Shown here: positions 24,501 through 35,067 of the stretch, piece by piece
Position numbering within the stretch: position 1 is the first letter of the stretch
How the letters are laid out: every line of letters starts with the position of its first letter
DNA from: Benincasa hispida
Lineage: Eukaryota; Streptophyta; Magnoliopsida; Cucurbitales; Cucurbitaceae
Assembly (NCBI RefSeq): GCF_009727055.1
Contig: NC_052354.1
Span: 37,934,543 to 37,998,542, forward strand
Reading direction: 5' to 3'
Length of the DNA: 64,000 bases
Program-made: the position numbers and the translations under genes
The notes under the pieces: model-generated
Told to the model about the DNA's origin: nothing
What the model saw: only the letters and a program-made list of their open reading frames with translations
Databases searched by the model: none

Positions 24501-24720
24501 ACTAGTTTCCTGTAGAAAAGTACAAACATGATTAGCGGCGCCTGAATCTAATATCTAGGTAGGGTAAGAATTTTCCACTATGTATTGATTTCATATTTAC
24601 CTTGTTTATTCTTTTCTGCTTTCTTTTTAACCATATATTTTGGGCAATTACGCTTCCAATGCCCAACCTCTCTACAATGGAAACATTTTTCCTTGGGAGT
24701 TTTGTTGTTTTTCTTCGCAA
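21514..24720 (-). pseudogene. Copia pol pseudogene (zinc knuckle to RNase H)
   Basis: Read on the minus strand: an intact CCHC knuckle CFHCREVGHWKRNC (about 24650-24695); a degraded protease stretch with stops; GAG-pre-integrase LWHHRLGHINLNRIE (in 24051-24473); integrase core with HSDISGP, RSDRNGEY and IAERRNRT supplying the D, D and E residues; RT with the phrase DVKTAFLNGYLDE and later YGLKQA-like residues; and RNase H with GYTDSDF and MEAEYV. From 24006 to 21514 one frame is kept with stops at about 22624 and 21772. The RT catalytic YVDD box is missing: where LYVDDILLIG is expected the protein reads CCHDILLIW, with several residues lost. The frame shifts between the pre-integrase and integrase parts. 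Tail ends at TGA just before the polypurine tract. Confidence 0.9.
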
Positions 24721-24754
24721 CGGTTTTCTTTTTCCATTTTCCTTTCTTTTTTAT

Positions 24755-25472
24755 CTATACGATTTTATCTTTAGAAGAAGAAGAAGAACCAGCTTTCTTA
24801 TCATCAACGGGTTTCGTACCAGACGTAGATCCTTTGTAAAACTTTTTCGGTCTAGAAATAACACTTATTTCCTTTTCATTGAGTTTCATCATCGATTGAT
24901 AAGTTTGCAATTCATTCAACAATGTCGTTAAGTTATAAGTGATTTTGTTCATGATAGCATTTGTCCTGGACGGTAGATAGCTCTCAGGAAGAGATTCCAG
25001 TATCATGCTCATTTGACTTGTTTCGTCTATCATAGCCCAGTGAGCCTCTGCGATGTTAAATGGACCATCTTGTCAAGAACATGTTCTTTCTTGTTGGTCC
25101 CATCCTTCATACGTGTCACATACACATACTTAATGGCTTCATGTCTAACAGGCGATGACGTTGCCCGAACATCTCCTGTAATGATGGCATGATCTCATGA
25201 GTTGTGGGCATGACCTTACATTTCTTGTCGAGTACATCAGATATACTCGCCAAGATATAGGCCGGGGCTTTTTCGTTCGCCCTTATCGACCTATCATAAA
25301 CATCTCGAACATTTCGGGTCACAATTGAACTGGAAACTAGAGGACACTCCTCCGTTAACACAAACCTCAAGTCATCTACTACTAATATTGTATTGATATT
25401 TGATTTCCAATTGGAGTAACCCTCTTCGTTAAATTTTTCAGAAGCAAGAAGTTGTATAATCGAATTCGACAT
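24755..25472 (-). pseudogene. Copia gag pseudogene of nested element
   Basis: Starts at ATG 25472 with MSNSIIQLLASEKFNEEGY and runs through the copia Gag fold to FGQ, where a frameshift near 25160 moves the frame. A second frame carries the middle part (EHVLDKMVH), and a second shift near 25040 restores a third frame with IDETSQMSMILESLPESY and LTTLLNELQTY, ending in a Ser/Lys-rich linker before the zinc knuckle. The same order is seen in the gag at 2373-3215. Long plus-strand frames across this region (24585-24931) are antisense shadows. Confidence 0.88.
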
Positions 25473-25691
25473 TGCTGAAACATTTTAAACAAATTCTATT
25501 AAATATGCATCTAAATCCATTTTAGCAAAACTAATAAAGTACCCAATAAATCTTTATTTATTTGCAACGATACTTAAGTGATTTAGAAGAAGTGTTACCG
25601 TGGGACAGTCAAGAATTCCTTCACAGTAGCAAGACAGTTCTTGATCAAATACTATTATCTAGAATAACTCATATCCCAATAGACAGTTCTT
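25473..25691 (-). other. 5' leader of nested copia, primer-binding site lost
   Basis: Resembles the leader before the gag at 2373. Between leader and LTR there should be the LTR 3' end and a TGGTATCAGAGC-type primer site; instead the leader joins LTR sequence at GAGTTGTGGGACTC (25692). Confidence 0.7.
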
Positions 25692-27238
25692 GAGTTGTGG
25701 GACTCAAGAACAGCTTGAAGATGTGAAGAAACAAGAAAAACTCACAGCAGCTTAATTGAAGAAGATAGCTTCTTCTTCAGAAAATTTCTCTTGAAATTCT
25801 TTTATTCTACTCTTCTCCAACAACTTCAATCTTCTTTATATATATTTGATGAACATGCAAAGAGATGAAGTGCATGGCTTGCAGCTCATGTTTGGAAAAT
25901 CAAAGTACATAAGAAAATTCTTTGTGCATGAGCATAAAGATGATGATAATGGAGTAAACTTTTTTTCCACTTTGTGCAATCCATGCAAAACGAATTTTCA
26001 TTTTATTTTTAAAATAAAAAATGACTTTTAAATCATTTTAATTCATAATTTGATTTTCTTAAATTAATTTCATAAATTAATTTAAAAAAATAATTAATCT
26101 AATATCAAATATTAAATTAATTTTTGCACAATAATAATCTTTATATATTTAAATCACATTTAAATATTTATTCTCTTGTTTTGTTTAATTTGAACATTTC
26201 AAATTAATCTCTCAAGCTATCTTAAAGCTTATCCATTTATGAGCTAGTAGGGGGACCTCGCGGACCTACAGATCATGGGCTCCAACGATTCGAGATTAGT
26301 CGGCTAAACTCATTAGTCCGATCTAACCCGCATTTGTTAACCAATGGGATGCTCCACTATAGCCCATAGTTGAATTTCCCTCACTGTAGATATATTATGT
26401 CCATTTAATAACCATATCAGTCAATCGATCCTTCACATGTTGTTCGTAATCACAGCTAAGTCAAAAAATACCATTTTACCCCTGTGACCATATCTTGTTC
26501 TTTAAGTTCCTACTGATCCTCTAATGAACAATTCTGATCCATAATCTCTATGAATCAAATCCTTTCTCTATCATGAAAAGGTGGGGCCCCGATTATTCAA
26601 GACCTGGAGTCAGTACTTAAGAGAACAACCTATCTGCTAACCCTAAATAGGGTAGGAGTGAATTCCATCTTGCAAGACTATGTCCCCAGCTATTCATCCG
26701 GTCTTATCCCAAAAATGGAGAGCTTATTGAGCAGTACTGTTGGACTACTCTCATCGTTTGCAAATCAAATGATAATTCCAAACAAATAGGAGTTCATAGC
26801 TAGCTCAGGATTAGAATCGAGTTAACCTAGGTTATATAATAAATGAAATAGTCAGTTTTAACAGTAAACGATCGTTATAAAGAAAAGTGATTATTTTCGT
26901 GGTTAGGATGTCCCCACTCTCATGTCTCAACATGAACGATTTGTGGATCACATCGTTTGTAGCACCTTACAACTTCTTGTAACAACTACAGAGTGGGTCG
27001 CATCCAATAGATTTACTAGGATGAGATATCCAATTTCATCCATATACTTATTAGACCATTTAGGCTATATACTGTCAACTTGATCCTATTTATGTCACTA
27101 CATAAAGTTATAGTATTCAGACTATAGCCAAGGATGCGTTTATTGGATTTTCATAATAAAATGCAAAATCAACAAGTCATTGTTATTGATAAAATAGAAT
27201 GTTTAACACGAACTGCGAGTTCTAGGACATTCCCAACC
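25692..27238 (-). repeat. 5' LTR of nested copia, truncated
   Basis: 1547 bp, aligned with 19795-21365 of the other LTR. Missing are the bases equivalent to 19573-19794, which on the minus strand are the 3' end of the LTR. The outer border ends CATTCCCAACC before the ATACT duplication. Confidence 0.88.
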
Positions 27239-27243
27239 ATACT

Positions 27244-27310
27244 GAAATCAATACAAATACAAAACTTCAAATTCCATGAAGCACTTTTCTCCGAAAACAT
27301 TATGCGAACA
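27244..27310 (+). repeat. Gypsy 5' LTR, right part
   Basis: Continues the 5' LTR after the copia insertion: GAAATCAATACAAATAC through TATGCGAACA, matching 36740-36807 of the 3' LTR. Ends in CA. The following AATTGACACGCCCGGTGAAA is the likely primer-binding region, but I cannot assign the tRNA. Confidence 0.8.
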
Positions 27311-27399
27311 AATTGACACGCCCGGTGAAACCTCTATGGCTCTCATCTCTCTAATCATCCAAGTCAACAAATCAATAAATGACACCAAATAAATGACTC

Positions 27400-29445
27400 C
27401 TACACAGGACCTATCACCCATAGTCACTCAAAGAAGATTTTGCATGAGCAAGAATAAGGCTCTATCACCACGGAGAAAGTTTGGGAACAACTGACGAAAT
27501 TTCCTAAAGGTGCGAACGTAATTAGAGAAAATCTCTTGTGTGACAACTCTTCTTATGCTTTTGATTAGTCAGAGAAAGAATCACAATTTGATATTGTTTC
27601 TGGCATGATGGCTGATGTAATGGCTGAGTCGGCCATGGCAAAGATGGAGTGGAAGATAAATTTCCTAATGAAAGCCATAGAGGAGCGAGATCATGAAATC
27701 GTTGTCTGAAGAGAACAAATGCAGGCTCCTGAAGCTGTAGAATCGAGTCAAACTCTTGCTGTTAAAGTCGATAACAAAGGGAAGACCTTGTAGTAATGCA
27801 AATCGCAACAATCAATTTATGTTGCCTTCTTGTCTGTCTAGCAACTACAAGATATGATCACCAACTCCATCAGAGCTTAGTATGGTGGCCCGTCTCAGAC
27901 TTCTTTTATGTACTCCAAGCCGTATACTAAGAGAATCAACAACTTGAGAATGCCTGTTGGGTACCAATCTCCAAAGTTCCAACAGTTTGATGGAAAGAGC
28001 AACCCAAAACAACATATTGCTCACTTCATCGAAACCTGTAAAAATGTAGAAACCAAAGGAGACCTGCTAGTTAAGAAGTTCATTCTTACCTTGAAAAGAA
28101 ATGCTTTCAATTGGTATACAAATCTAGAGCCAGAAGCGATTGACAGTTGAGAACAGATGGAAAGAGACTTCCTCAATCGCTTTTATAGCACTAGGCATAT
28201 CATCAGCGTGATGGAGCTGACAAGCACCAAGCAACAAAAGGGAGAGTCGTTCATCGATTACATCAACCGATGGTGAGCTCTAAGTCTAGATTGCAAAGAT
28301 AGGCTCACGGAGTTGTCTGCAGTGGAGATGTGCACCCAAGGCTTGCATTGGGAGCTTCTCTACATCCCACAAACGATAAAACCTTGTACGTTTGAGAAGT
28401 TGGCAACACGTGCTCATGATATGGAGCTGAGCATTGCCAACAGGGGAACTAAAGATTTTCTAGTCCCTGAAGGGAGAAGGCACAAGAATGAAACCAAGGG
28501 CACTGAAAAGATCGTGGATAGTGCCTCTAAAGAATCTACGTCATTCATGCAATCGTAATGAAATTTTTCTCTAAAGGAAAAAAAATAAAATTTGAAAGAA
28601 AACATATTGAAGGCGAGAAGCATCACCCAACTTTTAAAGAAAGATAGAAGAAGGTTTATCCATTCCCTGATTCTGATGTTGCAGACATGCTAGAGAAACT
28701 ACTAGAGAGGAAACTTATTTAGCTGCCGAAATGCAAGCGACCAGAACAAGCAGTAAAAGTAGATGATCCTAACTACTGAAAGTATCATCGGGTCGTTAGC
28801 ACTCAGTGGAAAAGTGCTTCGGGTTAAAGGAGTTAATTTTGAAGTTGGCTCATGAAAAGAAGATTGAGCTAGATTTGGATGAAGTAGCTAAATAAAATCA
28901 CGCCACGGTAGTGACGACTTTAAGTGTTCCAACATCGTCTGCATCTTATGATCAAAGATAAAGCATAATCTGGTTTGGAACTTTTGAGCCTATAGTTGTT
29001 CGATTCCAATAAGAGATTCAAATGATAGACTCCCAAAAGAAAGATGAGCCTGTTGAAGATAATGACAAATTGTGGATCCTCGTGACTTGTTGTAAGAGAA
29101 GACAACCAAATTCCACCCAGATAGAGTCACACTTCTATCGAAGCTAAAGAAGAAGGAACAAGACGCAGAAAAAGAAAGGCAAAAAGATGCCATGGAAGCC
29201 TAAGACTGCTCAAGAAGTAGATAAGGACTTCCCTAAACTTCGACAGTCGTTAATCTTAGCATTATTTCTCCCAAGAAGCTTCCTTGATAATCGTCTAGAT
29301 GAAGTATCAGAAGTTATTGCATGTCATGCTATCAGCATAGTAGAAGTCGACGACAATCATATAACTACTGAAGAAGTCGATGATTCAAAAGAAATTGAGC
29401 AAAGAATTTATGTCTTCGATCGTATCAAGCCTTCAACTACTCGAT
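27400..29445 (+). pseudogene. Ty3/gypsy gag pseudogene, left part
   Basis: One main frame (from ATG 27605) gives a Met/Glu/Lys-rich coiled-coil start (MEWKINFLMKAIEERDHEIV), the QLQDMITNSIRA region, then the retrotrans_gag domain: PKFQQFDGKSNPKQHIAHF, FNWYTNLEP, and DFLNRFYSTR, followed by ELATRAHDMELSIA. In-frame stops include TGA 28148-28150 (Trp expected), TGA 28273 region and TAA 28556. A second part in other frames covers the linker and MPWKPKTAQEVDKDF at 29187. Homologues place an aspartic protease between this linker and the RIKPSTT region; here it is absent. The frame is cut by the CACTA element at 29446 and resumes at 32712. Confidence 0.85.
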
Positions 29446-30075
29446 CACTACTACAAAGTCTACATTACTTGACACTTGTAGTTTTTAATTACTTGACGTC
29501 TTTGTGAAAAAAATGTCAAGCAATATGATTTTGGACAAAAAAATGTCAAGTAAAAGGGTTAAAAAAGCAAAGATTGATAGAATATTTCAGATATTTTCAC
29601 GTGAACCTTTACTTGACACGATTTTCGTGTCAAGTAATATAAGGTCTTACTTGACACATTTCACGTGTCAAGTATAAGAATCTCTTACTTGACATTTTTT
29701 TCGTGTCAAGTAAAAGGGTTAAAAAAAGTGGAGATTGATAAAATATTTCAGATAATTTCACGCGAACCTTTACTTGACATGATATTCGTGTCAAGTAATA
29801 TAAGGTCTTACTTGATAAGTTTGACGTGTCAAGTATAAGAAGCTCTTACTTGAGATTTTTTTCGTGTCAAGTAAAAGGGTTAAAAAGCGGAGATTGATGG
29901 AATATTTTGGATATTTTCACACGAACCTTTTCTTGACATGATTTTCATGTCAAGTAATATAAGGTCTTACTTGACACATTTCACGTGTCAAAGTATCAAA
30001 AGCTCTTACTTGACATTTTTTTCTTGTCAAGTAAAAGGGTTAAAGAAGCGGAATTGACAGAATATTTTGGATATT
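29446..30075 (+). repeat. Left subterminal repeats of CACTA element
   Basis: Three to four tandem units of about 150 bp, each with GGGTTAAAAAAGCGGAGATT, TTTTCACGCGAACCTTTACT and paired ACTTGACA/TGTCAAGT words. The truncated copy at 17829-18140 has two such units. Confidence 0.85.
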
Positions 30076-30089
30076 TAATAGGCCTCCAA

Positions 30090-30690
30090 TTTTGTAAGCG
30101 ATCGTATAGCATTTGGTAGGTGATTGTATAGAAACTGGTAAACGATCGGGTAATGTTTTGTAAGCGATCATGTAGTTTTGGGTAAGCGATCGCGGGGTTT
30201 TTGTGGGCTATCGTCTAGTGTTACTCAGCGATCATGTAGCATTTAGTAGGCGATCGTATAGCATTAGGTTGGTGATCGTATAACATTTTGTTACTCAACG
30301 ATCGTGTAGCTGAGCTCAACGATCGTGTAGTATTTGGTAGGCAATCGTCTAGTGTCATTCAGTGATTGTATAGCAGAGCTAAGTGATCGTGTAGCAGGCG
30401 ATCATATAGCATTTTATTACTTAGCGATCGTGTAGCAGAGCTAAGTGATCGTGTAGCCGAGCCCAGCGATCATGTAGCATTTAGTAGGCGATCGTATAGC
30501 ATTAAGTAGGCGATCATATGGCATTTTGTTACTCAGTGATCATGTAGTAGAGTTAAGCATTCGTGTAGTTGAGCTCAGCGATCGTGTAGCATTTGGTATG
30601 CGATTGTCTAGTGTTAGTCAGCGATCATGTAGCATAGCTAAACGATCGAGTAGAGACTTTATTTTTTATTCAATGATCGTGTATTTATTT
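30090..30690 (+). repeat. CGATCG-motif tandem array inside CACTA element
   Basis: Roughly twenty units of about 30 bp with core GCGATCGTGTAGCA and spacer words TTTGGTAG, GAGCTAA or GAGCTCA, all in one orientation. The core is shared with arrays at 205-800 and in copia LTRs. Spacers are not unique sequences, so it is not CRISPR-like. Confidence 0.85.
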
Positions 30691-30699
30691 TTTGTTTCC

Positions 30700-31330
30700 C
30701 TCGCTCTCCCATTTTCATTTCCATATCAAATTTGGTTTCCCACCTACTAAAATTATCAAATAAAATAATATTTCCTTCTCTCAAATTAAAAACTCTTTCT
30801 CTCTTTCTTCACCATCTCACTCATGACCTTCCCCTTCCCTCAATTTTTTTTCTTCTTCCGTTCACCCGAGAGCCCTAGCCATCGTCAGCCTTCATTCTCC
30901 CCTCGCCTTCGTTCACGCCGCTGTTATTGAGTTTTTCATTTCGTCATCTGCTCAGCCCCGCCAACCCTCTCCCTCATCGTCTGCTCAGCTCCCTCGCCGT
31001 CTGCTCAGCCACGCCAGTTGGCCAACTGTGCATGTCGTTCGTGCGTTTTCAACCTTGCCTAGATTTGTAGCCGAATGCCCACAACCGCTTCCGTCACTTC
31101 AGCCGCGCCCAGATGTGTAGCCGAACACTTCCGTCGCATCAGCCCTACCAAGATCTGTAGCCGAACGCCCCAACTGCTTCCATCGCTTCAGTCATGTTAG
31201 TCCAGCCAAATTCGCATGTCGTCGTCGAGGTCATCCACGTCTTCGTTAAGGTCTAGCTTTGTAACAGATCTGTTCAAGTGTGGGCTTCACTCTATCTCGT
31301 CAGATCTATACTTTATCTCACTCGAATCTT
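30700..31330 (+). other. C/T-rich leader-like sequence with a tripled 55-60 bp unit
   Basis: Pyrimidine-rich CTCTTTCTTCACC-type sequence followed by a GC-richer stretch (30860-31260). Within it a unit with AGATCTGTAGCCGAACGCCC and CTTCCGTCGCTTCAGCC is repeated three times at about 31060-31195. No start codon gives a long frame. It looks like the 5' untranslated and first-exon part of a gene, possibly the transposon's own former gene or a captured host fragment. Confidence 0.4.
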
Positions 31331-31935
31331 GTATTTTTGGGTAAGGTTTTGGTAAGTTTGGTGAGTTTTGATTACTTTAATGGGTTTCTTGGAAATTTAT
31401 GAATACCCATAAGTTTTTTTTACCCAAATTGATTGATGCTCTTTGTGATTTGGCTTTAGATTCAAGATTTGGAGAACATTAATGTGTTGTCCAATAGGTT
31501 GATATTGATTTTAGTAAGATTTTTGGTAAGTATATGAGGTATATCTTGTTTTTTGTTGGATATTGGGTTTGTTCCATTATTGCCCACAATATTTTGGTTG
31601 GTGCTAGTGGTTTTACTTGAAAATTTTTGAACAGTCAATAAGTTTTGACATTAACTTAGTAATACCTGTCACTTTTTTGGCGTTAGATTGAAGTGTTGGA
31701 AAGAGTTGAGTTGTTGTCCAATAGGTTTGAGACCGATCTTGGCAAGGTTTTGGTAAGTTTGAAGGTTAGTATTAATAGTTATTTGTTACCCATTGAAGTA
31801 TTGGTCTAATAATTGAGTTATTTTCAATTTTTGATGTTCAATTCAAAGATTTCAAGGGATTGGAGCCACTATCCAACAAAGTTAACGATGTTTGGACGTT
31901 TTGATAGGTATTAAGGCATTGAAATTCTTTTGGAA
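31331..31935 (+). repeat. Exon-like repeats with GTAAGT donors in CACTA element
   Basis: Three to four diverged units of about 190 bp. Each has a TTGGAGAA/TTGGAAAG word, TTGTCCAATAGGTTTGA or similar, and ends GGTAAGT, a consensus 5' splice donor (about 31345, 31527, 31755). No protein can be read across them. Confidence 0.4.
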
Positions 31936-32440
31936 TTATTACATAGTTGCTGAAATTTGCGTTTTGTAACCATTATTATCGAACTTTTCGTAGGTTGGAT
32001 TATGTTATTGTATTTTAACACTTACTTATATATTTTGAAACTTGATGTTATCACCCTTTATTCTATTATGTAGGTTGACTTGCTTAAACATGGCTTGCCT
32101 GACCCTTAGTTGTCGATCTTTAGACTTCAAAGCTCAATGTATAGATGAAATAATGTACTTTGTTGAGAGATTATTTATTAAACATTTTGTCACTTTTGTG
32201 TTTGTTGAAAGTTGAGTTTTGTATACAAAAGCAATAGTTGAGATTTTATTTTGTGCAAATACATGTGAAAGAGAAATATTGTTGTAATTTGTGAGGAGTG
32301 TTCATAGTTGAACATATGGATTTTTAGTGAATATATTGAGTTGATAGATCTTAAATGTATAATGTTTATTTATTTGATGTAATTGTATTGTTGGAATACA
32401 AGGTAGAAAATGAGAATATCGATTGGAGCATTTAATTTGA
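31936..32440. other. CACTA interior, no gene seen
   Basis: AT-rich sequence without a convincing frame on either strand, ending where ACTTGACA repeats begin. Confidence 0.4.
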
Positions 32441-32711
32441 AAACAAAAAGACATATACTTGATACATAAAAAACGTCAAAGAGTAACACTATACTTGACA
32501 CTCGAATAAACTTGACATACCACCAATGTAAGTGTATTATCTTACTTGACACAAAAATTGTATCAAGAAACATATTACTTGACGTATTTTCGGAGTCAAG
32601 GTATCACACTATACTTGACACTCGAATAATTGACGTTTTTATAAGTGTCAAGTATACCCTTTACTTGACACTAGAAAAACATCAATTAATCCAATTTTTA
32701 TAGTAGTGGAT

Positions 32712-33100
32712 CTTCAGCCTTCCAAAGATTGAGTATGGCCACGATAGAAGAAGAAAGCCAATGTCCAACGTCTACTGCAACTCGAACTTCAGCTTTTAAA
32801 AGGTTAAGTATCTTCACATCAAATAATGATCAATCTTCGACATCTGCTTTTGATCGTCTTAAGATGACAAGTGATCAACATAAAAGAAAGATGAAAACCT
32901 TGAAGGTAAAACCATATTAAGAAGAAAACAACGACGAAAAGATTCACAGTTGTGTCCCTTCACGCATGAAGAGGAAATTACTTTTTGATATAAATACAGA
33001 AGGTTCCTTAATAGTGAAGCCAAAACTCATCATATTGACGAATCCTACAAATGAAGAGGATGATCACAACTATGATGAAATAAGAGTTTCTGAAGCTTAA
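32712..33100 (+). pseudogene. Ty3/gypsy gag-pol linker pseudogene, right part
   Basis: Resumes the frame interrupted at 29445: SAFQRLSMA, then a second and third copy of the same short motif (SAFKRLS, SAFDRLKM) and PSRMKRKLLFDINTEGS, ending at TAA 33098-33100, with one internal TAA at 32918-32920. The repeated S-A-F-x-R-L motif marks the spacer that precedes RT in related plant gypsy polyproteins. RT does not follow; the next 2.5 kb are tandem repeats. Confidence 0.8.
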
Positions 33101-33775
33101 ATGTAGAAGCTTTTTATCGCAAGAGCCAAAATTGCATGTTGCTCCTTGCCCGCATGAGCTTAAAAAGTGACTATGTTATGACTTGATCCCTGTCATTATG
33201 AAAGGTACACGGGAAACTTAAAGAAATTTAAGTTTAGTCACATGGAAAAAAAAAAAAAAACACTTTCTATTGAACTACGTCATGACTTGATTCCTTTCTT
33301 CAAGGGTACCACAACCATCTAAGTATAACACTTTAAGATTGATGTTATTCATTCTCATTATAGAATGAAACTCCAAATTGAACATGGTCATCTCTGTTGA
33401 GCACAACACATAAATTTGAAGATGTTCATGTCTACTTGAGGCAACATGAAAAATTAAAGATGTTCATCCCTCGTAAGAAGGTAACACAATAAAATAAAGG
33501 CACACACTTGGAATGGCGTTTCACTTCCTCTTCAAAGTCAAGTTTGGAGGCTTCACCACTCCCTATTCGAAGTTAAGTTTGGATGCTTCACTGCTTCCTT
33601 TTCAAAGTTTGGTTTTGGTGCGACTTTTCTGCTTCCCCTTCAAAATTTTCTTCCTTGTTTCCTCTAAAAAATGTTAGTGCAACTCTACCTCCTTTCTAAA
33701 CGTTGTTACAGCTTTTCCTTCTCTACAAAAGTGTTGGTGTAGTGCCACCTCATCTCCGAAAATCCAGTCTGGTTT
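33101..33775 (+). other. Gypsy 3' non-coding region
   Basis: No coding frame. Between about 33510 and 33630 a 45-bp word (CTTCAAAGTCAAGTTTGGAGG type) is repeated imperfectly three times. Confidence 0.5.
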
Positions 33776-34196
33776 TCCTGGCTTTTCTTCTATGCGAGAT
33801 CAAGTCCCATCTTCCTGGCTCTACCTCATATACGATATCAAGACCCGTTCTCCTAGTTTCGCTTCATATGCGAGATCAAGTCTGGTCCATCTGGCTCCGC
33901 CTCACATGCGAGATCAAGTCTGGTTCACTTGGCTCTGCCTGATCGCATTTGGTCTTCTTGGCTCTGCCTCATATGCGAGATCAAGTCTGGTCTGCATGGC
34001 TTTGCTTCATATGTGAGATCAAGTTTGGTTCGTCTAGCTCGCCTCATATGTGTGATCAAGTCCGACCTTTCTACCTCTGCCCCAACTGCATTGTCAAATT
34101 CGGTTGCCTTGCTTCATTTTATCTGCGCAATCAAGTCCAATCTACTAGGTTTCGCATCCGGTTTGCCAAGCTTTTCCTTATATGCAAGATCAGGTA
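33776..34196 (+). repeat. Minisatellite with ATATGCGAGATCAAGTC core
   Basis: About ten units of 35-45 bp carrying CTGCCTCATATGCGAGATCA, then AAGTCTGGT and CTTGGCT words. It lies in the gypsy 3' region. Short open frames over it on the plus strand simply follow the repeat. Confidence 0.75.
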
Positions 34197-35060
34197 GTGC
34201 ACTAAGATTAAAGCCAGTAGAGGATGGAGATCCAAGTCGATAGAGCATTGAGCTTGAAACTGGAAGAATGTTCAAGCCAAGGACCAAAGCCAAGATTGAT
34301 GGAATCCTCAGGTCAGGCACTAAGATCGAAGCCAATAGAGGGCAAAGATCAAAGCTGGTTGAGCACTAAGATTAAAATTGATGGAATGTTCAAGTCAAAG
34401 ACTCAAGCCAAAACCAATGGAATTCTCAGGTCGTGCACTAAGATTGAAGCCAATAGAGGGTGGAGATCAAAGCCAGTTGAGCATTGATTTTGAAACCAAC
34501 GAAATTTTCAAGTCAAAGATTGAGGCTCAGATCAATAGAATCCTCAAGTCACGTATTAAGATCGAAGCCAATAGGGGGTGAAGATCAGAGCCGTTAGAGC
34601 GCTGAGTTTGGAACTGACAGAATGCTCAAGTCAAAGACTGAAGCCGGGACCGACGGAATCCTCAGGTCGGTACTCAGATTGAAGTCGATAGAGGGCAGAG
34701 ATTAGAGTCATTATAGTAATGAGTTTGAAATTGACGGAATGCTCAAGTCAAAGACTGAGGCTGAGACCGACCGAATCTTTAGGTCGCGTACTAAGGTCGA
34801 AGCCAATAGGGGGGAGGGGGAGGAGATTAGAACCTTAAAGCACCGAGTTTGAAACTGATGGAATGCTCAAGACAAAGACTGAGGCTGGGACCAATGGAAT
34901 CCTTAGGTCGCATAATAAGATCGAAGCCAATAGAAAAGTCTCAAATCAGAGCTGTTAGAATATTGAGTTTGAAACCAACAAAATGCTCAAGTGAAAGACT
35001 AAAGACAAGCTAACGGAATCCTCAGGTCGTGTACTAAGATCAAAGCCAATAGAGTGTCGA
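34197..35060 (+). repeat. Tandem repeat of about 119 bp, about seven units
   Basis: Each unit runs through ACTAAGATCGAAGCCAATAG, GAGATCAAAGCC, TTGAGTTTGAAACTGA, GAATGCTCAAGTCAAAGACT and GGAATCCTCAGGTCG. Units are diverged by scattered substitutions. No function can be read; it belongs to the gypsy 3' region. Confidence 0.8.
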
Positions 35061-35067
35061 GATCCTC

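Larger units (their letters stand above)
19573..27238 (-). mobile_element. Ty1/copia element nested in the gypsy 5' LTR
   Basis: Complete insertion on the minus strand: 3' LTR 19573-21365, pol and gag 21514-25472, 5' LTR 25692-27238, flanked by ATACT at 19568-19572 and 27239-27243. The gypsy 3' LTR at about 36721-36775 shows the same site without the insertion (ACTTGCTATAGTGAAATTAA). The 5' LTR has lost its last 222 bp together with the primer-binding site, gag carries frameshifts and pol has several stops plus a destroyed RT active site, so the copy is dead. Family A: same LTR blocks and protein family as the copies at 3883-5627 and 59795-62228. Confidence 0.92.
29446..32708 (+). mobile_element. 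Non-autonomous CACTA (En/Spm-type) transposon
   Basis: Terminal repeats CACTACTACAAA (left) and, read inward from the right, CACTACTATAAA, flanked by 3-bp GAT duplications (29443-29445 and 32709-32711), the hallmark of CACTA insertion. The left 620 bp and right 270 bp are packed with ACTTGACA/TGTCAAGT subterminal repeats. The interior holds a CGATCG-motif array, a C/T-rich gene-leader-like stretch and exon-like repeats, but no transposase frame. 3263 bp. Taking out the element and one GAT leaves the gypsy gag frame continuous, so the insertion is precise. Confidence 0.93.

Noticed and set aside
24585..24931. Two overlapping hydrophobic plus-strand frames
   Set aside because: They are antisense to the copia gag zinc-knuckle and linker region, which is recognisable on the minus strand.
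30090..30690. CRISPR-like regular repeat pattern
   Set aside because: Spacers are themselves repeated words, the units are degenerate, and the array lies inside a plant CACTA transposon.
33703..34581. Several overlapping plus-strand frames of 67-104 codons
   Set aside because: They follow tandem repeats with no ATG-led conserved protein; frames overlap each other in different phases.
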